DNA from: Niallia sp. NCCP-28
GTDB lineage: Bacteria; Bacillota; Bacilli; Bacillales; Cytobacillaceae
Length of the DNA stretch: 64,000 nucleotides
Direction of reading: 5' to 3'
Assembly (NCBI RefSeq): GCF_023168165.1
Contig: NZ_BQYJ01000001.1
Location: 558,001 to 622,000 of the forward strand
Made by a program: the position numbers and the translations under genes. Within the stretch, counting starts at the first letter, position 1; each line of letters begins with the position of its first letter. The notes beneath the pieces are model-generated. The model did no database searches and was not told where the DNA came from. It saw only the letters and a program-made list of their open reading frames with translations. Of this stretch, positions 1-8,523 are shown one piece after another.

Positions 1-954
1 TCCTGTTGTTACTTCACCAATCACTTCTCCATTTGCATATACTTTATAGCCATGTCTTGGAATTCCTCTGTCTATCATCTCTACACCAACAAGCTTTCTA
101 GCAATGCCATTTTCTTTTTGCGCTGCTAATGCAGATTTCCCGATAAAATCTGCCTCTTTATTTAATTTAACAGCAAAGCCGATACCTGCTTCTAATGGAG
201 AAATACTTGCAGATAATTCTTGCCCATAAAGTGCAAGTGTTGCTTCAAAACGAAGGGTGTCTCTTGCTCCTAATCCACAAGGAAGAACTCCATCTTCTTT
301 CCCAGCTGCAAGAATCTCCTGCCATAGCTCTCCTGCATCTTTGCTGTCACAATAGATTTCAAACCCATCTTCTCCTGTATATCCTGTACGAGACAACAGC
401 ACTTGTTTGCCAGCTAGGTTCTGTTTTTGCTGGAATTGAAAATAACCGATGGAACTTAAATTGATATTTGGGTTTATTTTTTGAATAACTTTTCCAGATA
501 ATGGTCCCTGAAGAGCTAATTGTGCAAAATTTTCCGACAAATCAACTAATTCAACTTCCCCTTCAGCATGTTCTTTGAGCCAATTAAAATCTTTTTCGAT
601 ATTAGAGGCATTAACCACTAGCAAATAATGATCATCCGCTAATTTATATGTAAGCAAATCATCGACAGTTCCACCATTTTCATAACACATGGCAGCATAT
701 TGTGCTCCGCCATTTTTAATTTTGGAGACATCATTCGTTAACATTTTTTGTAAAAAGGACAAACTTTCTTTTCCTTTTACTTCTATTTCCCCCATATGAG
801 AAACATCAAATAAACCAGCTTTTGTTCTTACCGCCTCATGTTCTTCCTTTATACTTGAAAATTGCACAGGCAAATCCCATCCGCCAAAATCAATTGTTTT
901 TCCGCCATATTGTTTATAAAAAGGAAATAATGGTGTCCGCTTTAACTCCGTCAT
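1..954 (-). CDS. gcvT: Glycine cleavage system T protein (aminomethyltransferase), 3' end outside window
   Basis: This is the T protein of the glycine cleavage complex. It moves the aminomethyl carbon from lipoylated GcvH to tetrahydrofolate and releases ammonia in the cytosol. The reading frame starts at the ATG at 954 (protein begins [10 protein letters not shown]) and stays open for 318 codons to the window edge. The family is usually about 360-370 residues, so roughly 45 C-terminal residues are missing only because the window ends. The N-terminal segment with YGGK and FGGWDLPVQ is typical of GcvT. A tandem glycine riboswitch sits directly upstream, which agrees with the assignment and predicts induction by glycine. 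Confidence 0.95.
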   Translation of the reverse strand, partial: MTELKRTPLFPFYKQYGGKTIDFGGWDLPVQFSSIKEEHEAVRTKAGLFDVSHMGEIEVKGKESLSFLQKMLTNDVSKIKNGGAQYAAMCYENGGTVDDLLTYKLADDHYLLVVNASNIEKDFNWLKEHAEGEVELVDLSENFAQLALQGPLSGKVIQKINPNINLSSIGYFQFQQKQNLAGKQVLLSRTGYTGEDGFEIYCDSKDAGELWQEILAAGKEDGVLPCGLGARDTLRFEATLALYGQELSASISPLEAGIGFAVKLNKEADFIGKSALAAQKENGIARKLVGVEMIDRGIPRHGYKVYANGEVIGEVTTG

Positions 955-1029
955 ATTAATTGCTCCTTTTCTCTTATTTTTTCTATAAAACTTTTTAGTG
1001 AGAATTCGTTCTTTCAGAAAAAAGTTCAC

Positions 1030-1245
1030 AAAAAAGGACAGAACCCTCCCTTATAAAAAGTTAGGGTCTCTGTCCTTGCACCTGAAAGTTTACCGAAAAT
1101 CTCGGCTGTCCCCTTTGGTGGCCGACTCTCTAAAAAAGAGAATGCAGCACTCTCCAGAGCTGCGTCAAAATAGAGTTCTTTTGCCTGAGAGATTCACAAA
1201 GTAAATTGTTTGCTCCTTCGGCGCCACATACGTAGTCTCTCCCCT
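1030..1245 (-). promoter_or_regulatory. Tandem glycine riboswitch with terminator, upstream of gcvT
   Basis: On the minus strand two glycine aptamers follow each other. The first has GGGGAGAGACTACG, CCGAAGGAGCAA and CTCTCAGGCAAAAG. The second has GGAGAGTGC, a CCACCAAAGGGG segment and CTTTCAGGTGCAAGGACAG. The element ends in a hairpin at 1035-1077 (AGGACAGA pairing with TCTGTCCT) followed by a T run, which fits a transcription terminator released when glycine binds. These conserved blocks and the position before gcvT match the known family closely. Confidence 0.93.
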
Positions 1246-1259
1246 ATTTCTCATCCGCA

Positions 1260-1287
1260 TTTATAAAATTATTTTTAATGGGTCATA
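1260..1287 (-). promoter_or_regulatory. Probable promoter of the glycine riboswitch-gcvT transcript
   Basis: On the minus strand a TATGAC box (1282-1287) and a TATAAA box (1260-1265) are 16 bp apart and lie just before the first aptamer. The rest of the gap to yqhH (1288-1623) is AT-rich, and I see no gene in it. Confidence 0.45.
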
Positions 1288-1623
1288 CTATTACTATCTA
1301 TTTTTCACATACTAGCTTTATGATTCTAATAAATAGTATTTAGATTATTATTCCCACCACTTAAACACGATCATTTAATAACAAAAACCAGGTAAACGTT
1401 CATATTTCAACAGTCAAATAAATATAATGCGACAAATTTTAAAACATTTAACACCTTAATCCTAACATCATGATAAAAAACAGGCAACTACTTTTTTTCG
1501 TTTTGCAAGATAATTTAAAATAGATGATTTATACAATGTATTCCGACTATTTTCATATAGTGTCTGTGTTTAGAAAATAAGTTTCTTTTCTATATCGCAA
1601 ATCTGACAGAAAGGAAGAACAAG

Positions 1624-3324
1624 ATGACAATTTCAATTAACTTTGACCCTTCATGGAATGAAGAAATTATGAAAAGAATGGCAGATGATGGTCCATGGGC
1701 AAATTGGGAGTTATATAAACTTGCTCTAGAAGTGGAACAGCATACCATTATTCCTGAGTTCGAAGGATTGCAAGCTCCCAAACATTTATCGGATTTAACT
1801 CCACTTCCCCATCAGTTAGAAGTAGCAAAAAAGGTAATTGAAGACATGAACGGCAAAGCAATACTGGCAGATGAAGTAGGTCTTGGAAAAACGATTGAAG
1901 CAGGGTTGATTCTAAAAGAATATATGATTCGCGGACTTGTCAAAAAAGTGCTTATATTAGTGCCTGCTTCCCTTGTCACACAATGGGCAATGGAATTAAA
2001 TACAAAATTTTTCATTCCCGCTGCCATTCAAAGAAAAAGCTATGTATGGGAACAAGCTGATATCGTTGTATCTTCAATTGATACAGCAAAAAGAGATCCT
2101 CATAAAGATATTATTTATAATCAAGACTATGATTTAGTTATTATTGATGAAGCACATAAACTAAAAAATAATAAAACCAAAAACTATGAATTTGTGCAAA
2201 ACTTAAAAAAGAAGTTCTGCCTTTTGCTGACTGCAACACCCATCCAAAATCGCATAAGCGAAATATTCAACCTAGTTTCTTTGCTAAAGCCAGGGCATTT
2301 AGGAAACGAAGCGACATTTTACGAAAAATATAAAAAAGATGCCCGCTCTATTAACGATGACGAGCATTTAAAAGAACTAGTCAATAAAGTGATGATTCGC
2401 AACAGAAGACAAGACACTGGCATTGAATGGACAAAACGTATTGTCGAAGCAGTTACAATTGAATTCTCCAAAGAGGAACAAGAACTTTATGACAGTATTC
2501 TTCGCTTAAAAGAGCTGGATATCAGCGAAGAAGGCAGAAGCCCATTTTCGCTGATTACCCTGCAAAGAGAAGCATGCAGCTCACGGGAAGCCGTCTATTA
2601 TACTCTGCAGAATATGCTGAAGAAAGCAGAACAGCCCACTGATGCATTACTGCAAAACATTCAATTTTTAATGAAAAAGGTTGAAGCTGTTCAAAGTAAT
2701 TCAAAAGCAAACAAAGCTCTAGAATTAATCAAAAAAATAGATGATAAAGTCATTATCTTTACAGAATATCGAGCCACACAACTATATCTGCAATGGTTTC
2801 TTAAACAGCACGGGATCACATCGGTTCCTTTTCGCGGCGGATTTAAAAGAGGAAAAAAAGATTGGATGAGAGATTTATTTCAAAATCATGCTCAAGTGCT
2901 TATTGCAACAGAAGCAGGCGGAGAAGGCATCAATCTACAGTTTTGCAATCATATCATCAACTTTGATTTGCCCTGGAATCCAATGCGGCTAGAACAAAGA
3001 ATTGGCAGAATCCACCGTTTGGGACAAGAAAAAAATGTGATGATTTATAATTTTGCTATAAAAGAAACGATGGAAGATCATATTTTAAAATTATTATATG
3101 AAAAAATTCATTTATTTGAAAAAGTGGTCGGCGATCTTGATGATATTTTAACAAAATTAGATTTTGGCAAAATGGACGACCATATGATGGACATATTCTC
3201 CCATTCTCGGACAGAAGGAGAAATGAAAATTAAAATGGATAATTTGACAAGCATGATTGAATTTGCTCAGAGTTTAAAGGAAGGTGAAGGTAATGAAGCA
3301 AGCGGAAATACATCAATTTCTTGA
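1624..3324 (+). CDS. yqhH: SNF2-family DEAD/DEAH-box helicase-like ATPase YqhH
   Basis: This is a cytosolic SNF2/RapA-type ATPase that probably remodels DNA-protein complexes. Its exact role in Bacillus is not established. Visible motifs are the P-loop (ADEVGLGKT, about residue 80-90), motif II IIDEAH, motif III LTATP, and the C-terminal helicase block ending GRIHRLGQ. At 566 residues it is full length for the family. The ATG at 1624 follows a good ribosome site (AAAGGAAG). The gene is divergent from gcvT and overlaps yqhG, as in B. subtilis, where the two are also adjacent, so the pair is probably co-transcribed. Confidence 0.92.
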   Translation: MTISINFDPSWNEEIMKRMADDGPWANWELYKLALEVEQHTIIPEFEGLQAPKHLSDLTPLPHQLEVAKKVIEDMNGKAILADEVGLGKTIEAGLILKEYMIRGLVKKVLILVPASLVTQWAMELNTKFFIPAAIQRKSYVWEQADIVVSSIDTAKRDPHKDIIYNQDYDLVIIDEAHKLKNNKTKNYEFVQNLKKKFCLLLTATPIQNRISEIFNLVSLLKPGHLGNEATFYEKYKKDARSINDDEHLKELVNKVMIRNRRQDTGIEWTKRIVEAVTIEFSKEEQELYDSILRLKELDISEEGRSPFSLITLQREACSSREAVYYTLQNMLKKAEQPTDALLQNIQFLMKKVEAVQSNSKANKALELIKKIDDKVIIFTEYRATQLYLQWFLKQHGITSVPFRGGFKRGKKDWMRDLFQNHAQVLIATEAGGEGINLQFCNHIINFDLPWNPMRLEQRIGRIHRLGQEKNVMIYNFAIKETMEDHILKLLYEKIHLFEKVVGDLDDILTKLDFGKMDDHMMDIFSHSRTEGEMKIKMDNLTSMIEFAQSLKEGEGNEASGNTSIS

Positions 3325-4087
3325 ACGTTTTTTTTTAGCAAATGACTGCGAGCTGCTGGAAAATAAACAAGGATATTTGGTAGTGCAATTAACAATTGAC
3401 CTTGACAAAGAACTAATGAATCGGCCATTTTATTGGCATTACCTTGAAAAAACAGGAGGGATACCAAATCCAGCCAAGTTAACGCTGATTACCAACCCAG
3501 CCATTGCTCCAAAAGATATAAAAGGGGAACTAATCCACTTTGGATCCCCTAGATTGCATCAATTATTTACATGCGCCAAAAAATTATCTGGTTATATCCG
3601 TTTATATGAAAATAGAAAAGGGAAAGCTCAAGAGCATACCGCACTAAAACCATGGATTAATATCAATATGAAAATATCTTATCAATGTGATCGAAAACGA
3701 GATATTTTTCGTTCTATTGGTTTGCAGCTAATCAACGGACAAATTGTGGATGATTTTCAATCAAAATTAGAAAAATTGCCTTTAGCAGCAAAAATTCCCG
3801 ATTTTGCTTTTACTTTATCTCCCCTTATTATGCCCAAAAGCGGCATAACAAGAATTGAAAATACAGTAAAACAAGATCTGCTAAAAGAAGATTATACATG
3901 GGCAGAAGAGGCAAAACAAAGATGGGCAAAAGATTTGCATCTATTAGAACATTTCTATGAAGATATGGAGGACTACTCAGAAAGCCTAGAAACAGAAAGA
4001 TTAGCCCTTCAAGAACAATACGAGCCGAAAATAAATATATCCATTGTAAACGGCGGACTCTTTTATTTAGCTTCGGAAGCCATGTAA
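3293..4087 (+). CDS. yqhG: YqhG family protein, function unknown
   Basis: This 264-residue cytosolic protein (begins MKQAEIHQFLERFF) belongs to the YqhG family, which is conserved next to yqhH in Bacillaceae. No catalytic motif is obvious. The ATG at 3293 is preferred over an in-frame GTG at 3284 because GGAAGG lies eight bases upstream of it. The frame overlaps the end of yqhH by 32 bases, so translation is probably coupled. A strong bidirectional terminator follows immediately. Confidence 0.85.
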   Translation: MKQAEIHQFLERFFLANDCELLENKQGYLVVQLTIDLDKELMNRPFYWHYLEKTGGIPNPAKLTLITNPAIAPKDIKGELIHFGSPRLHQLFTCAKKLSGYIRLYENRKGKAQEHTALKPWININMKISYQCDRKRDIFRSIGLQLINGQIVDDFQSKLEKLPLAAKIPDFAFTLSPLIMPKSGITRIENTVKQDLLKEDYTWAEEAKQRWAKDLHLLEHFYEDMEDYSESLETERLALQEQYEPKINISIVNGGLFYLASEAM

Positions 4088-4143
4088 AAAAAGGCTTATT
4101 AGTATAGCGCTCTTTAAAAAGCGTTTATCTAATAGGCCTTTTT
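4086..4143. terminator. Bidirectional rho-independent terminator between yqhG and yqzE
   Basis: Inverted repeats (AAAAAGGCTTATTAG and CTAATAGGCCTTTTT) form a long hairpin with T or A runs on both sides. It separates the converging yqhG and yqzE/comG transcripts. Confidence 0.8.
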
Positions 4144-4145
4144 CA

Positions 4146-4337
4146 TTAATCTTTTCTTCGTCTCGATTTTTTGACGCTATAGCTGATCGCATATGGCAAA
4201 ATGCCAAACCATCTGAGCATAAAAGGTTCTTTCTGATCTTTTTTTTCTTTTTTTAGTTGCTTTCGCTGATCTTTCGGCTGATCCATATATTGTACAAATG
4301 TTTGCGTTAAATATCTTACATAATCATTTGTATTCAT
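4146..4337 (-). CDS. yqzE: YqzE family small protein
   Basis: This is a basic protein of 63 residues beginning MNTNDYVRYLTQTFVQYMD and ending in an Arg/Lys-rich tail (SVKKSRRRKD). It matches the YqzE family found just downstream of comGG in Bacillus. Its function is unknown. The ATG at 4337 is placed by a GGGGGAG ribosome site. The 4338-4474 gap holds a 7-bp inverted repeat (CAGGCTG / CAGCCTG, near 4428-4460) without a clear T tract and no other gene. Confidence 0.8.
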   Translation of the reverse strand: MNTNDYVRYLTQTFVQYMDQPKDQRKQLKKEKKDQKEPFMLRWFGILPYAISYSVKKSRRRKD

Positions 4338-4474
4338 CACAATACTCCCCCGACTTTTTACTTACAGCATAACCAGCAATGAAACAAAATATTCCAAAGT
4401 GTGAACAAAGTTCATTTTGCTGACTTTTCAGGCTGATGGAAAGTGTTTGTCGGCAGCCTGAAGATATTCTTCCA

Positions 4475-4861
4475 TCACTTTGTTTTCTCTACCCACTTTG
4501 TCATTTTATGCTGTTCTGCATTAAAATAGCTGATGGCGTTTATTTGATAATTTGGCTCTGCCGTCAGCACATAGTCAATCTTTTCCTCTGCTTCTGAATA
4601 TTTTTGAATTGTATATTGAACAGCCCCATGATTATATATATATTTCCCTATTTTCCCTTCTATTTCTTGATCAGCTAATTTCCCTTCAATATCTTTTACG
4701 GTATTCATTAAATAATAACCATTTCTGTATTGTGCTTTCGTTTCTTCCAATATCTTTTTTTTAGTGATATAAAACTCTGTCATTCCTGCAAAAAAAACCA
4801 TAAATAAAAGAAACACACAAAATGTAACAGGATAAATAAACCCACTTTCACGACGAATCAT
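4475..4861 (-). CDS. comGG: Competence pseudopilus component ComGG
   Basis: ComGG is a minor pseudopilin of the competence pilus that brings transforming DNA through the wall. The 128-residue product has a short charged N-terminus followed by one hydrophobic helix (about residues 9-27), then a soluble part, as in other ComGG proteins. It overlaps comGF by 14 bases and is the last comG gene. Its sequence diverges strongly between species, so the assignment rests mainly on position and topology. Its operon promoter is now separated from it by the prophage in comGA. Confidence 0.85.
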   Translation of the reverse strand: MIRRESGFIYPVTFCVFLLFMVFFAGMTEFYITKKKILEETKAQYRNGYYLMNTVKDIEGKLADQEIEGKIGKYIYNHGAVQYTIQKYSEAEEKIDYVLTAEPNYQINAISYFNAEQHKMTKWVEKTK

Positions 4862-5303
4862 CTACATCCCCCTCAAGATTTAAATAAGACCGTATTTCAA
4901 CTTCTTTCTGCTGCATATATTGATCTTTTACGATAATTTTCACTCCATTAGCAATAGAAAAGAAACCAATCATTTCTATCCTTTGCAAAACTACTTCATG
5001 CCCAGATACATTAACTCTTCTGCGAATTTTATTAGAATAGCATTCATACTGAATATTTTCTCCATTAACATAAAGGAGAAGCTTATTTTGCTCGATATTT
5101 ATGCTCTCTGACATCCTTGCTTCTTTTTTTAATTGTTGAGCAAAAATTTCCCACTCAATATTTTGCAATTGCTTCTCTGCCGGCTGTATATTAAGGATAA
5201 TTTGAAGAAAAAAAGGCAAAAAGGAGACAATTACTAAAAAAACAAATAAAGAAAACAACATATCTAATAAAATAAATCCCTTTTTATTTGTAATAGATTT
5301 CAC
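4848..5303 (-). CDS. comGF: Competence pseudopilus component ComGF
   Basis: This is a minor pseudopilin-like membrane protein of the competence pilus. The N-terminus NKKGFILLDMLFSLF resembles a type IV prepilin leader and hydrophobic helix. I prefer a GTG start at 5303, overlapping the comGE end, because it gives the short leader typical of the family. A longer ATG start at 5336 is possible but has poor ribosome-site spacing. The gene overlaps both neighbours, which indicates coupled translation in the comG operon. Confidence 0.8.
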   Translation of the reverse strand: MKSITNKKGFILLDMLFSLFVFLVIVSFLPFFLQIILNIQPAEKQLQNIEWEIFAQQLKKEARMSESINIEQNKLLLYVNGENIQYECYSNKIRRRVNVSGHEVVLQRIEMIGFFSIANGVKIIVKDQYMQQKEVEIRSYLNLEGDVDDSS

Positions 5304-5607
5304 AAAAAAATTGCTTTCTTTGAAAATTATTTTCATGATAAATGCATATCTCCTTTTCTGTGTTCCATTTGACCTGATAGAGAATGCCCTCTTTTTCTAT
5401 ATGAAAATTCTCCTTTCCCTTATCCTCTACAAGTACTCCTTCTAGATATTCATATAATACTTGAATGGCCAATTTTTCTTCATCCAATTGCTTCAGCTGT
5501 TTAAGCAAATGAGTATATGCCGGAATAAAAAAGAGGCACAGCATAAACAAAACAGTTAAAGCCAAAAACATTTCAGGAAGAGAAAAGCCTTTACCATTTC
5601 GTAACAT
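5284..5607 (-). CDS. comGE: Competence pseudopilus component ComGE
   Basis: This 107-residue type II prepilin-like protein has the leader MLRNGKGFSLPEMF. The peptidase ComC would cut after the glycine, and a hydrophobic helix follows (about residues 12-32). The ATG at 5607 is chosen because AAGGTAG lies five bases upstream; an in-frame start at 5625 has no such site. It overlaps comGD and comGF. It is probably a minor pseudopilin that helps start assembly of the pilus. Confidence 0.82.
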   Translation of the reverse strand: MLRNGKGFSLPEMFLALTVLFMLCLFFIPAYTHLLKQLKQLDEEKLAIQVLYEYLEGVLVEDKGKENFHIEKEGILYQVKWNTEKEICIYHENNFQRKQFFCEIYYK

Positions 5608-6028
5608 AAAATCTACCTTGGCCAATCTGAATCGTCAGCGTATATTTTTTTTCTCCTATTAAAAACGGGTATGTGGCAAATTTGCTCATATTTCCATTAG
5701 GCAATATGGAAAAATTAAAGGAAATGCGATCATCGTTAATGACTACCGCTTCGTCATATTTGCGGTAAATAATCTCCCCTGTCGCAATGTCTCCTTTAAT
5801 CGCATACTCTTTTTGTGATGGAGTAAATTGAACATATATTCTCATTTGATGGGAAAGTGCATAACTTTGGGCATAAAATAAATCAGCTTGCAGCTGGGTA
5901 AAAAAAGTATTTCCTTTTGCCATCTCCATTTGCGGTTTAAATAAAAGAAAAGATAAAGAGAGTAAAATCATAAAAATAGACAATGCCACCATCATTTCTA
6001 GTAACGTAAATCCTTTTTCATTCATCAT
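5591..6028 (-). CDS. comGD: Minor pseudopilin ComGD
   Basis: The protein begins MMNEKGFTLLEMMVALSIF, a textbook type IV prepilin leader with the conserved Glu at position +5 after the processing site, followed by a membrane helix. At 145 residues it has the usual ComGD length. It overlaps the comGC stop by four bases and comGE by 17, so the cluster is translationally coupled. Confidence 0.9.
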   Translation of the reverse strand: MMNEKGFTLLEMMVALSIFMILLSLSFLLFKPQMEMAKGNTFFTQLQADLFYAQSYALSHQMRIYVQFTPSQKEYAIKGDIATGEIIYRKYDEAVVINDDRISFNFSILPNGNMSKFATYPFLIGEKKYTLTIQIGQGRFYVTKW

Positions 6029-6336
6029 GGTGTACTTTGAACTGTTACTGTGCCATTTGTGCTAATTGATATAGCATCTCCATTGGGACAAGTTGTTTGC
6101 CCCTCCTGCAAGTACCCTTCCTCTGCCAGATCTGCCGGTGTTTCTGGATATTTTTTTTTATCCATATAATAGGACTGAACTTCTGCTTGAACCATCTTTA
6201 TAAATGCGTTACAGCCGGTTGTGTTGATTTTGGAATTATGTTTTGTTACATTTGGAATCGTAATTAAAAGCAAAATGGAAATAACCAATAGTACAATCAT
6301 CATTTCAATCAATGTAAATCCCTTTTCATTTTTCAT
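6025..6336 (-). CDS. comGC: Major competence pseudopilin ComGC
   Basis: ComGC is the main subunit of the competence pilus. The 103-residue product starts MKNEKGFTLIEMMIVLLVIS, a classic GFTLIE prepilin processing site. It carries two cysteines (in TTGCNAF and TTCPNG) that in B. subtilis form an internal disulphide. ComC cuts the leader, and ComGA and ComGB drive assembly. The open reading frame is intact here even though the upstream ATPase gene is broken by the prophage. Confidence 0.95.
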   Translation of the reverse strand: MKNEKGFTLIEMMIVLLVISILLLITIPNVTKHNSKINTTGCNAFIKMVQAEVQSYYMDKKKYPETPADLAEEGYLQEGQTTCPNGDAISISTNGTVTVQSTP

Positions 6337-6348
6337 TTTTTTCTCCTT

Positions 6349-7380
6349 TCAAAATCCATCTAGCAGCTGAAACATCGGCAATAACACCGCCAAATAAATA
6401 GAAATAATCAATAACCCAACAAATCCATAAAGGCAAGGCTGCACCACTTTTATTGTTTTATTTATCTTTTTTTCTAATGTATTTATACAAAAAGTGCTAA
6501 AAAAAGCGAGTTCTTGATCCAACTTGCCATTCTCTTGTCCATGCTTCAAAATTCTCATTAATTCTTTTTCTAAAAATGCAAGAGCCTCAAAAGCGATTTC
6601 CAACCTTTCTCCCGTTTTTAACTGTTCAATGACAAATGCACCAACCTCCTTATATAAGGGCTGCTGTTTATTTTGCTGAAAAAATTGCAGGCTTTCATAA
6701 ATCGAAAAACCGCCTGAAAGCAAATAACTTAATTGTTGAGTTATCGTATGGGTGTAATATAAGGAAAAATAACTTCCGATAAAGGGGATTTTTGTATAGA
6801 GTCTGCTTTTTGTCATGCTGTCCATCTTTTTTATTTTCAAATGATAATAAAACAATAAGGCGATACACAAAAGCAGCAAAATAATACACAAAATTGGAAA
6901 AATCTTTCCTGCTCCAATAATAAACAGCATAAAAAGATTACGTTTTAAATCCATCGATAAAAAAAGCGCAGTGAATTTCGGCAATAAAATCTGCTGTACA
7001 AATACGAATAATACAGCGGTAAATGCCATTAGAAAAAGTGGATAATAGAGGATTTTTTTTAATTTGGCTACCGTTTGCTGTCTGCTTGTCATCATGCTCC
7101 CTGCATCTTGAAACGCTGTAGCGAAACCGCCGTGCTTTTCTGCAAAAAAGACATAGCTTATCAACTGCACATTAAATTGGAGCTTAATTAAATTTTCATA
7201 AAATGATTCCCCTCCTTGCAGTGACCCAATGCATGCACGAATTTCTTCCTGTTTATAAAATGGCAGATAATATAAAGTCGATTGCACAGCTTCCGCTAAA
7301 CTATAGCCTCTCTCCAGCAATTCACCAATATTCATTAAAAACATTGCCTGCTCATCCAATGACCATTTATTCTTTCTCAT
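6349..7380 (-). CDS. comGB: Competence pilus inner-membrane assembly protein ComGB
   Basis: This is a polytopic membrane protein of the PilC/GspF family that forms the platform on which ComGA pumps pseudopilins into the pilus. The 343-residue product has two GspF-type halves. Membrane helices lie near residues 115-140 and 160-185 and at the C-terminus (about 315-340). I place the start at the ATG at 7380 (MRKNKWSL), inside the end of comGA; an in-frame start at 7401 is also possible. With comGA interrupted, it has no obvious normal promoter. Confidence 0.88.
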   Translation of the reverse strand: MRKNKWSLDEQAMFLMNIGELLERGYSLAEAVQSTLYYLPFYKQEEIRACIGSLQGGESFYENLIKLQFNVQLISYVFFAEKHGGFATAFQDAGSMMTSRQQTVAKLKKILYYPLFLMAFTAVLFVFVQQILLPKFTALFLSMDLKRNLFMLFIIGAGKIFPILCIILLLLCIALLFYYHLKIKKMDSMTKSRLYTKIPFIGSYFSLYYTHTITQQLSYLLSGGFSIYESLQFFQQNKQQPLYKEVGAFVIEQLKTGERLEIAFEALAFLEKELMRILKHGQENGKLDQELAFFSTFCINTLEKKINKTIKVVQPCLYGFVGLLIISIYLAVLLPMFQLLDGF

Positions 7381-8002
7381 AGTCAAATACCCAACGTTCA
7401 TATTCTTCTTCTTTAATAAATCCTAGTGCAATGCCTTTATTAATATTTTGCGCCAAGGTTTTATAGATTTTTTCCTTTCCTTGCGGTTCTCCTTTTAAAA
7501 TGCCCATAATTGTTTTTCCTGTAATAATTTCAAATACACTGGCTCTTTTTAAACGCTCGCTTACGCTAAAACAGTAGGGGGAACATTCTCCAACACAAAA
7601 AGGACAGACTAACTCTACTAGCCGCTGTGCCGTTACGGCAATTAATGTTTGTTCAATTTCCTGCTTTTGAATGCCAAATTCCAATAAACGGCCAATCGCT
7701 CCTTTGGCATCTCTTGTATGCATCGTCGTAATGACCAAATGTCCCGTTAATGATGCTCTAATTGCAGTTTCTGCCGTTTCCCCGTCCCTTATTTCACCAA
7801 CCATGATAATATCAGGGTCATGCCTGAGGATTGCTTTTAAACCTGTTGAATACGTGATTCCCGCTTTTTCATTAACTTGAATCTGCAGCACATTTTCTTG
7901 AGGCTTTTCGATAGGATCTTCCAAACTGATGACATTCCTGTGATAAAGATGAGCATTTTCATTTAATAAAGAATATAATGTGGTCGTTTTGCCCGATCCA
8001 GT
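7367..8002 (-). pseudogene. comGA: comGA 3' part, separated from its 5' part by the prophage
   Basis: This segment codes for the C-terminal two-thirds of the traffic ATPase ComGA from the P-loop onward. It has GSGKTTTLYSLL, the Asp box (VISLEDPIE), Walker B (DPDIIMVGEIRDGETAE), the His box (GHLVITTMHTRDA) and a Cys pair (CPFC). The residues before GSGKT (CFCVTLPT) are read from phage DNA. The open frame runs on into the prophage to about 8194, so a phage-read start could give a chimeric protein without the N-terminal domain. It joins perfectly to the fragment at 51671-52130 to give a normal full-length ComGA of about 350 residues. Confidence 0.95.
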
Positions 8003-8020
8003 CGGTAACGTTACGCAAAA
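7980..8020. other. Left prophage attachment site (comGA/phage junction)
   Basis: Host comGA sequence (to about 8000) meets phage sequence here. The shared stretch with the right junction, read as ACTG on the comGA coding strand, is at 7999-8002. The phage arm, TTTGCGTAACG on the coding strand (plus-strand 8008-8018), is the exact inverted complement of the arm at the other end. I infer the crossover dinucleotide at 8001-8002 from the dyad centre. Confidence 0.88.
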
Positions 8021-8057
8021 ACAATTAATCCATCTAGTTTTAATTACCTTCTTATGC

Positions 8058-8225
8058 CTACTCTTCTTTAACAAACGAATTAATATAATCCACCGGTTCA
8101 TCCATAAACGGCAGATCATCTTTATCGCCAAATGTCGCAAGGTAAGCATAGATACATTCTGCAACAAACATTTCATGACCATCGTATTTTTCATTTAGCC
8201 GAATTAGTTCATGCCATTTTTCCAT
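8058..8225 (-). CDS. Small phage protein of unknown function (55 aa)
   Basis: This frame runs from the ATG at 8225 to the TAG at 8058 and encodes an acidic protein starting MEKWHELIRLNEKYDGHEMF. An AGGAG site formed by the end of the preceding gene lies ten bases upstream, so the two are probably translated together. It is the last gene before the left att site. I do not recognise a family. Confidence 0.6.
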   Translation of the reverse strand: MEKWHELIRLNEKYDGHEMFVAECIYAYLATFGDKDDLPFMDEPVDYINSFVKEE

Positions 8226-8230
8226 GTATC

Positions 8231-8503
8231 TCACGCTCCTGCTTTTATATTTTTCAATTGCTTATTAATTCCTTTACGATAGAACCAAATTAGCTCACTA
8301 CTTAACTCGTTTTCTTTTATATCCCAAAACAACTCGTTAGATCGATAAATGGTCATACTGCCATCTACGTACTTCATGAGTGTTATGACTCCTGTATTCT
8401 GTTCATCCACAAAATGAAGGTAAAATTTAGTTCCATCCCAGCTGGCCAGTTCATTAAACTTTTCAACAAAAACAGTTATATCCTTTTTTCTTCTGATAAT
8501 CAT
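8231..8503 (-). CDS. Hypothetical phage protein (90 aa)
   Basis: This is a soluble, mixed-charge protein beginning MIIRRKKDITVFVEKFNELA with several Trp and Tyr residues. It belongs to the minus-strand operon that contains the FtsK-like and VirB2-like genes, six bases before the small gene ending at 8058. No domain is recognised. Confidence 0.6.
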   Translation of the reverse strand: MIIRRKKDITVFVEKFNELASWDGTKFYLHFVDEQNTGVITLMKYVDGSMTIYRSNELFWDIKENELSSELIWFYRKGINKQLKNIKAGA

Positions 8504-8523
8504 AGATGCTCTCTCCTTTTTTA

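Noticed and set aside
998-1204. A 68-codon open frame on the plus strand
   Set aside because: It lies entirely in the glycine riboswitch and terminator, whose conserved blocks on the other strand explain the sequence.
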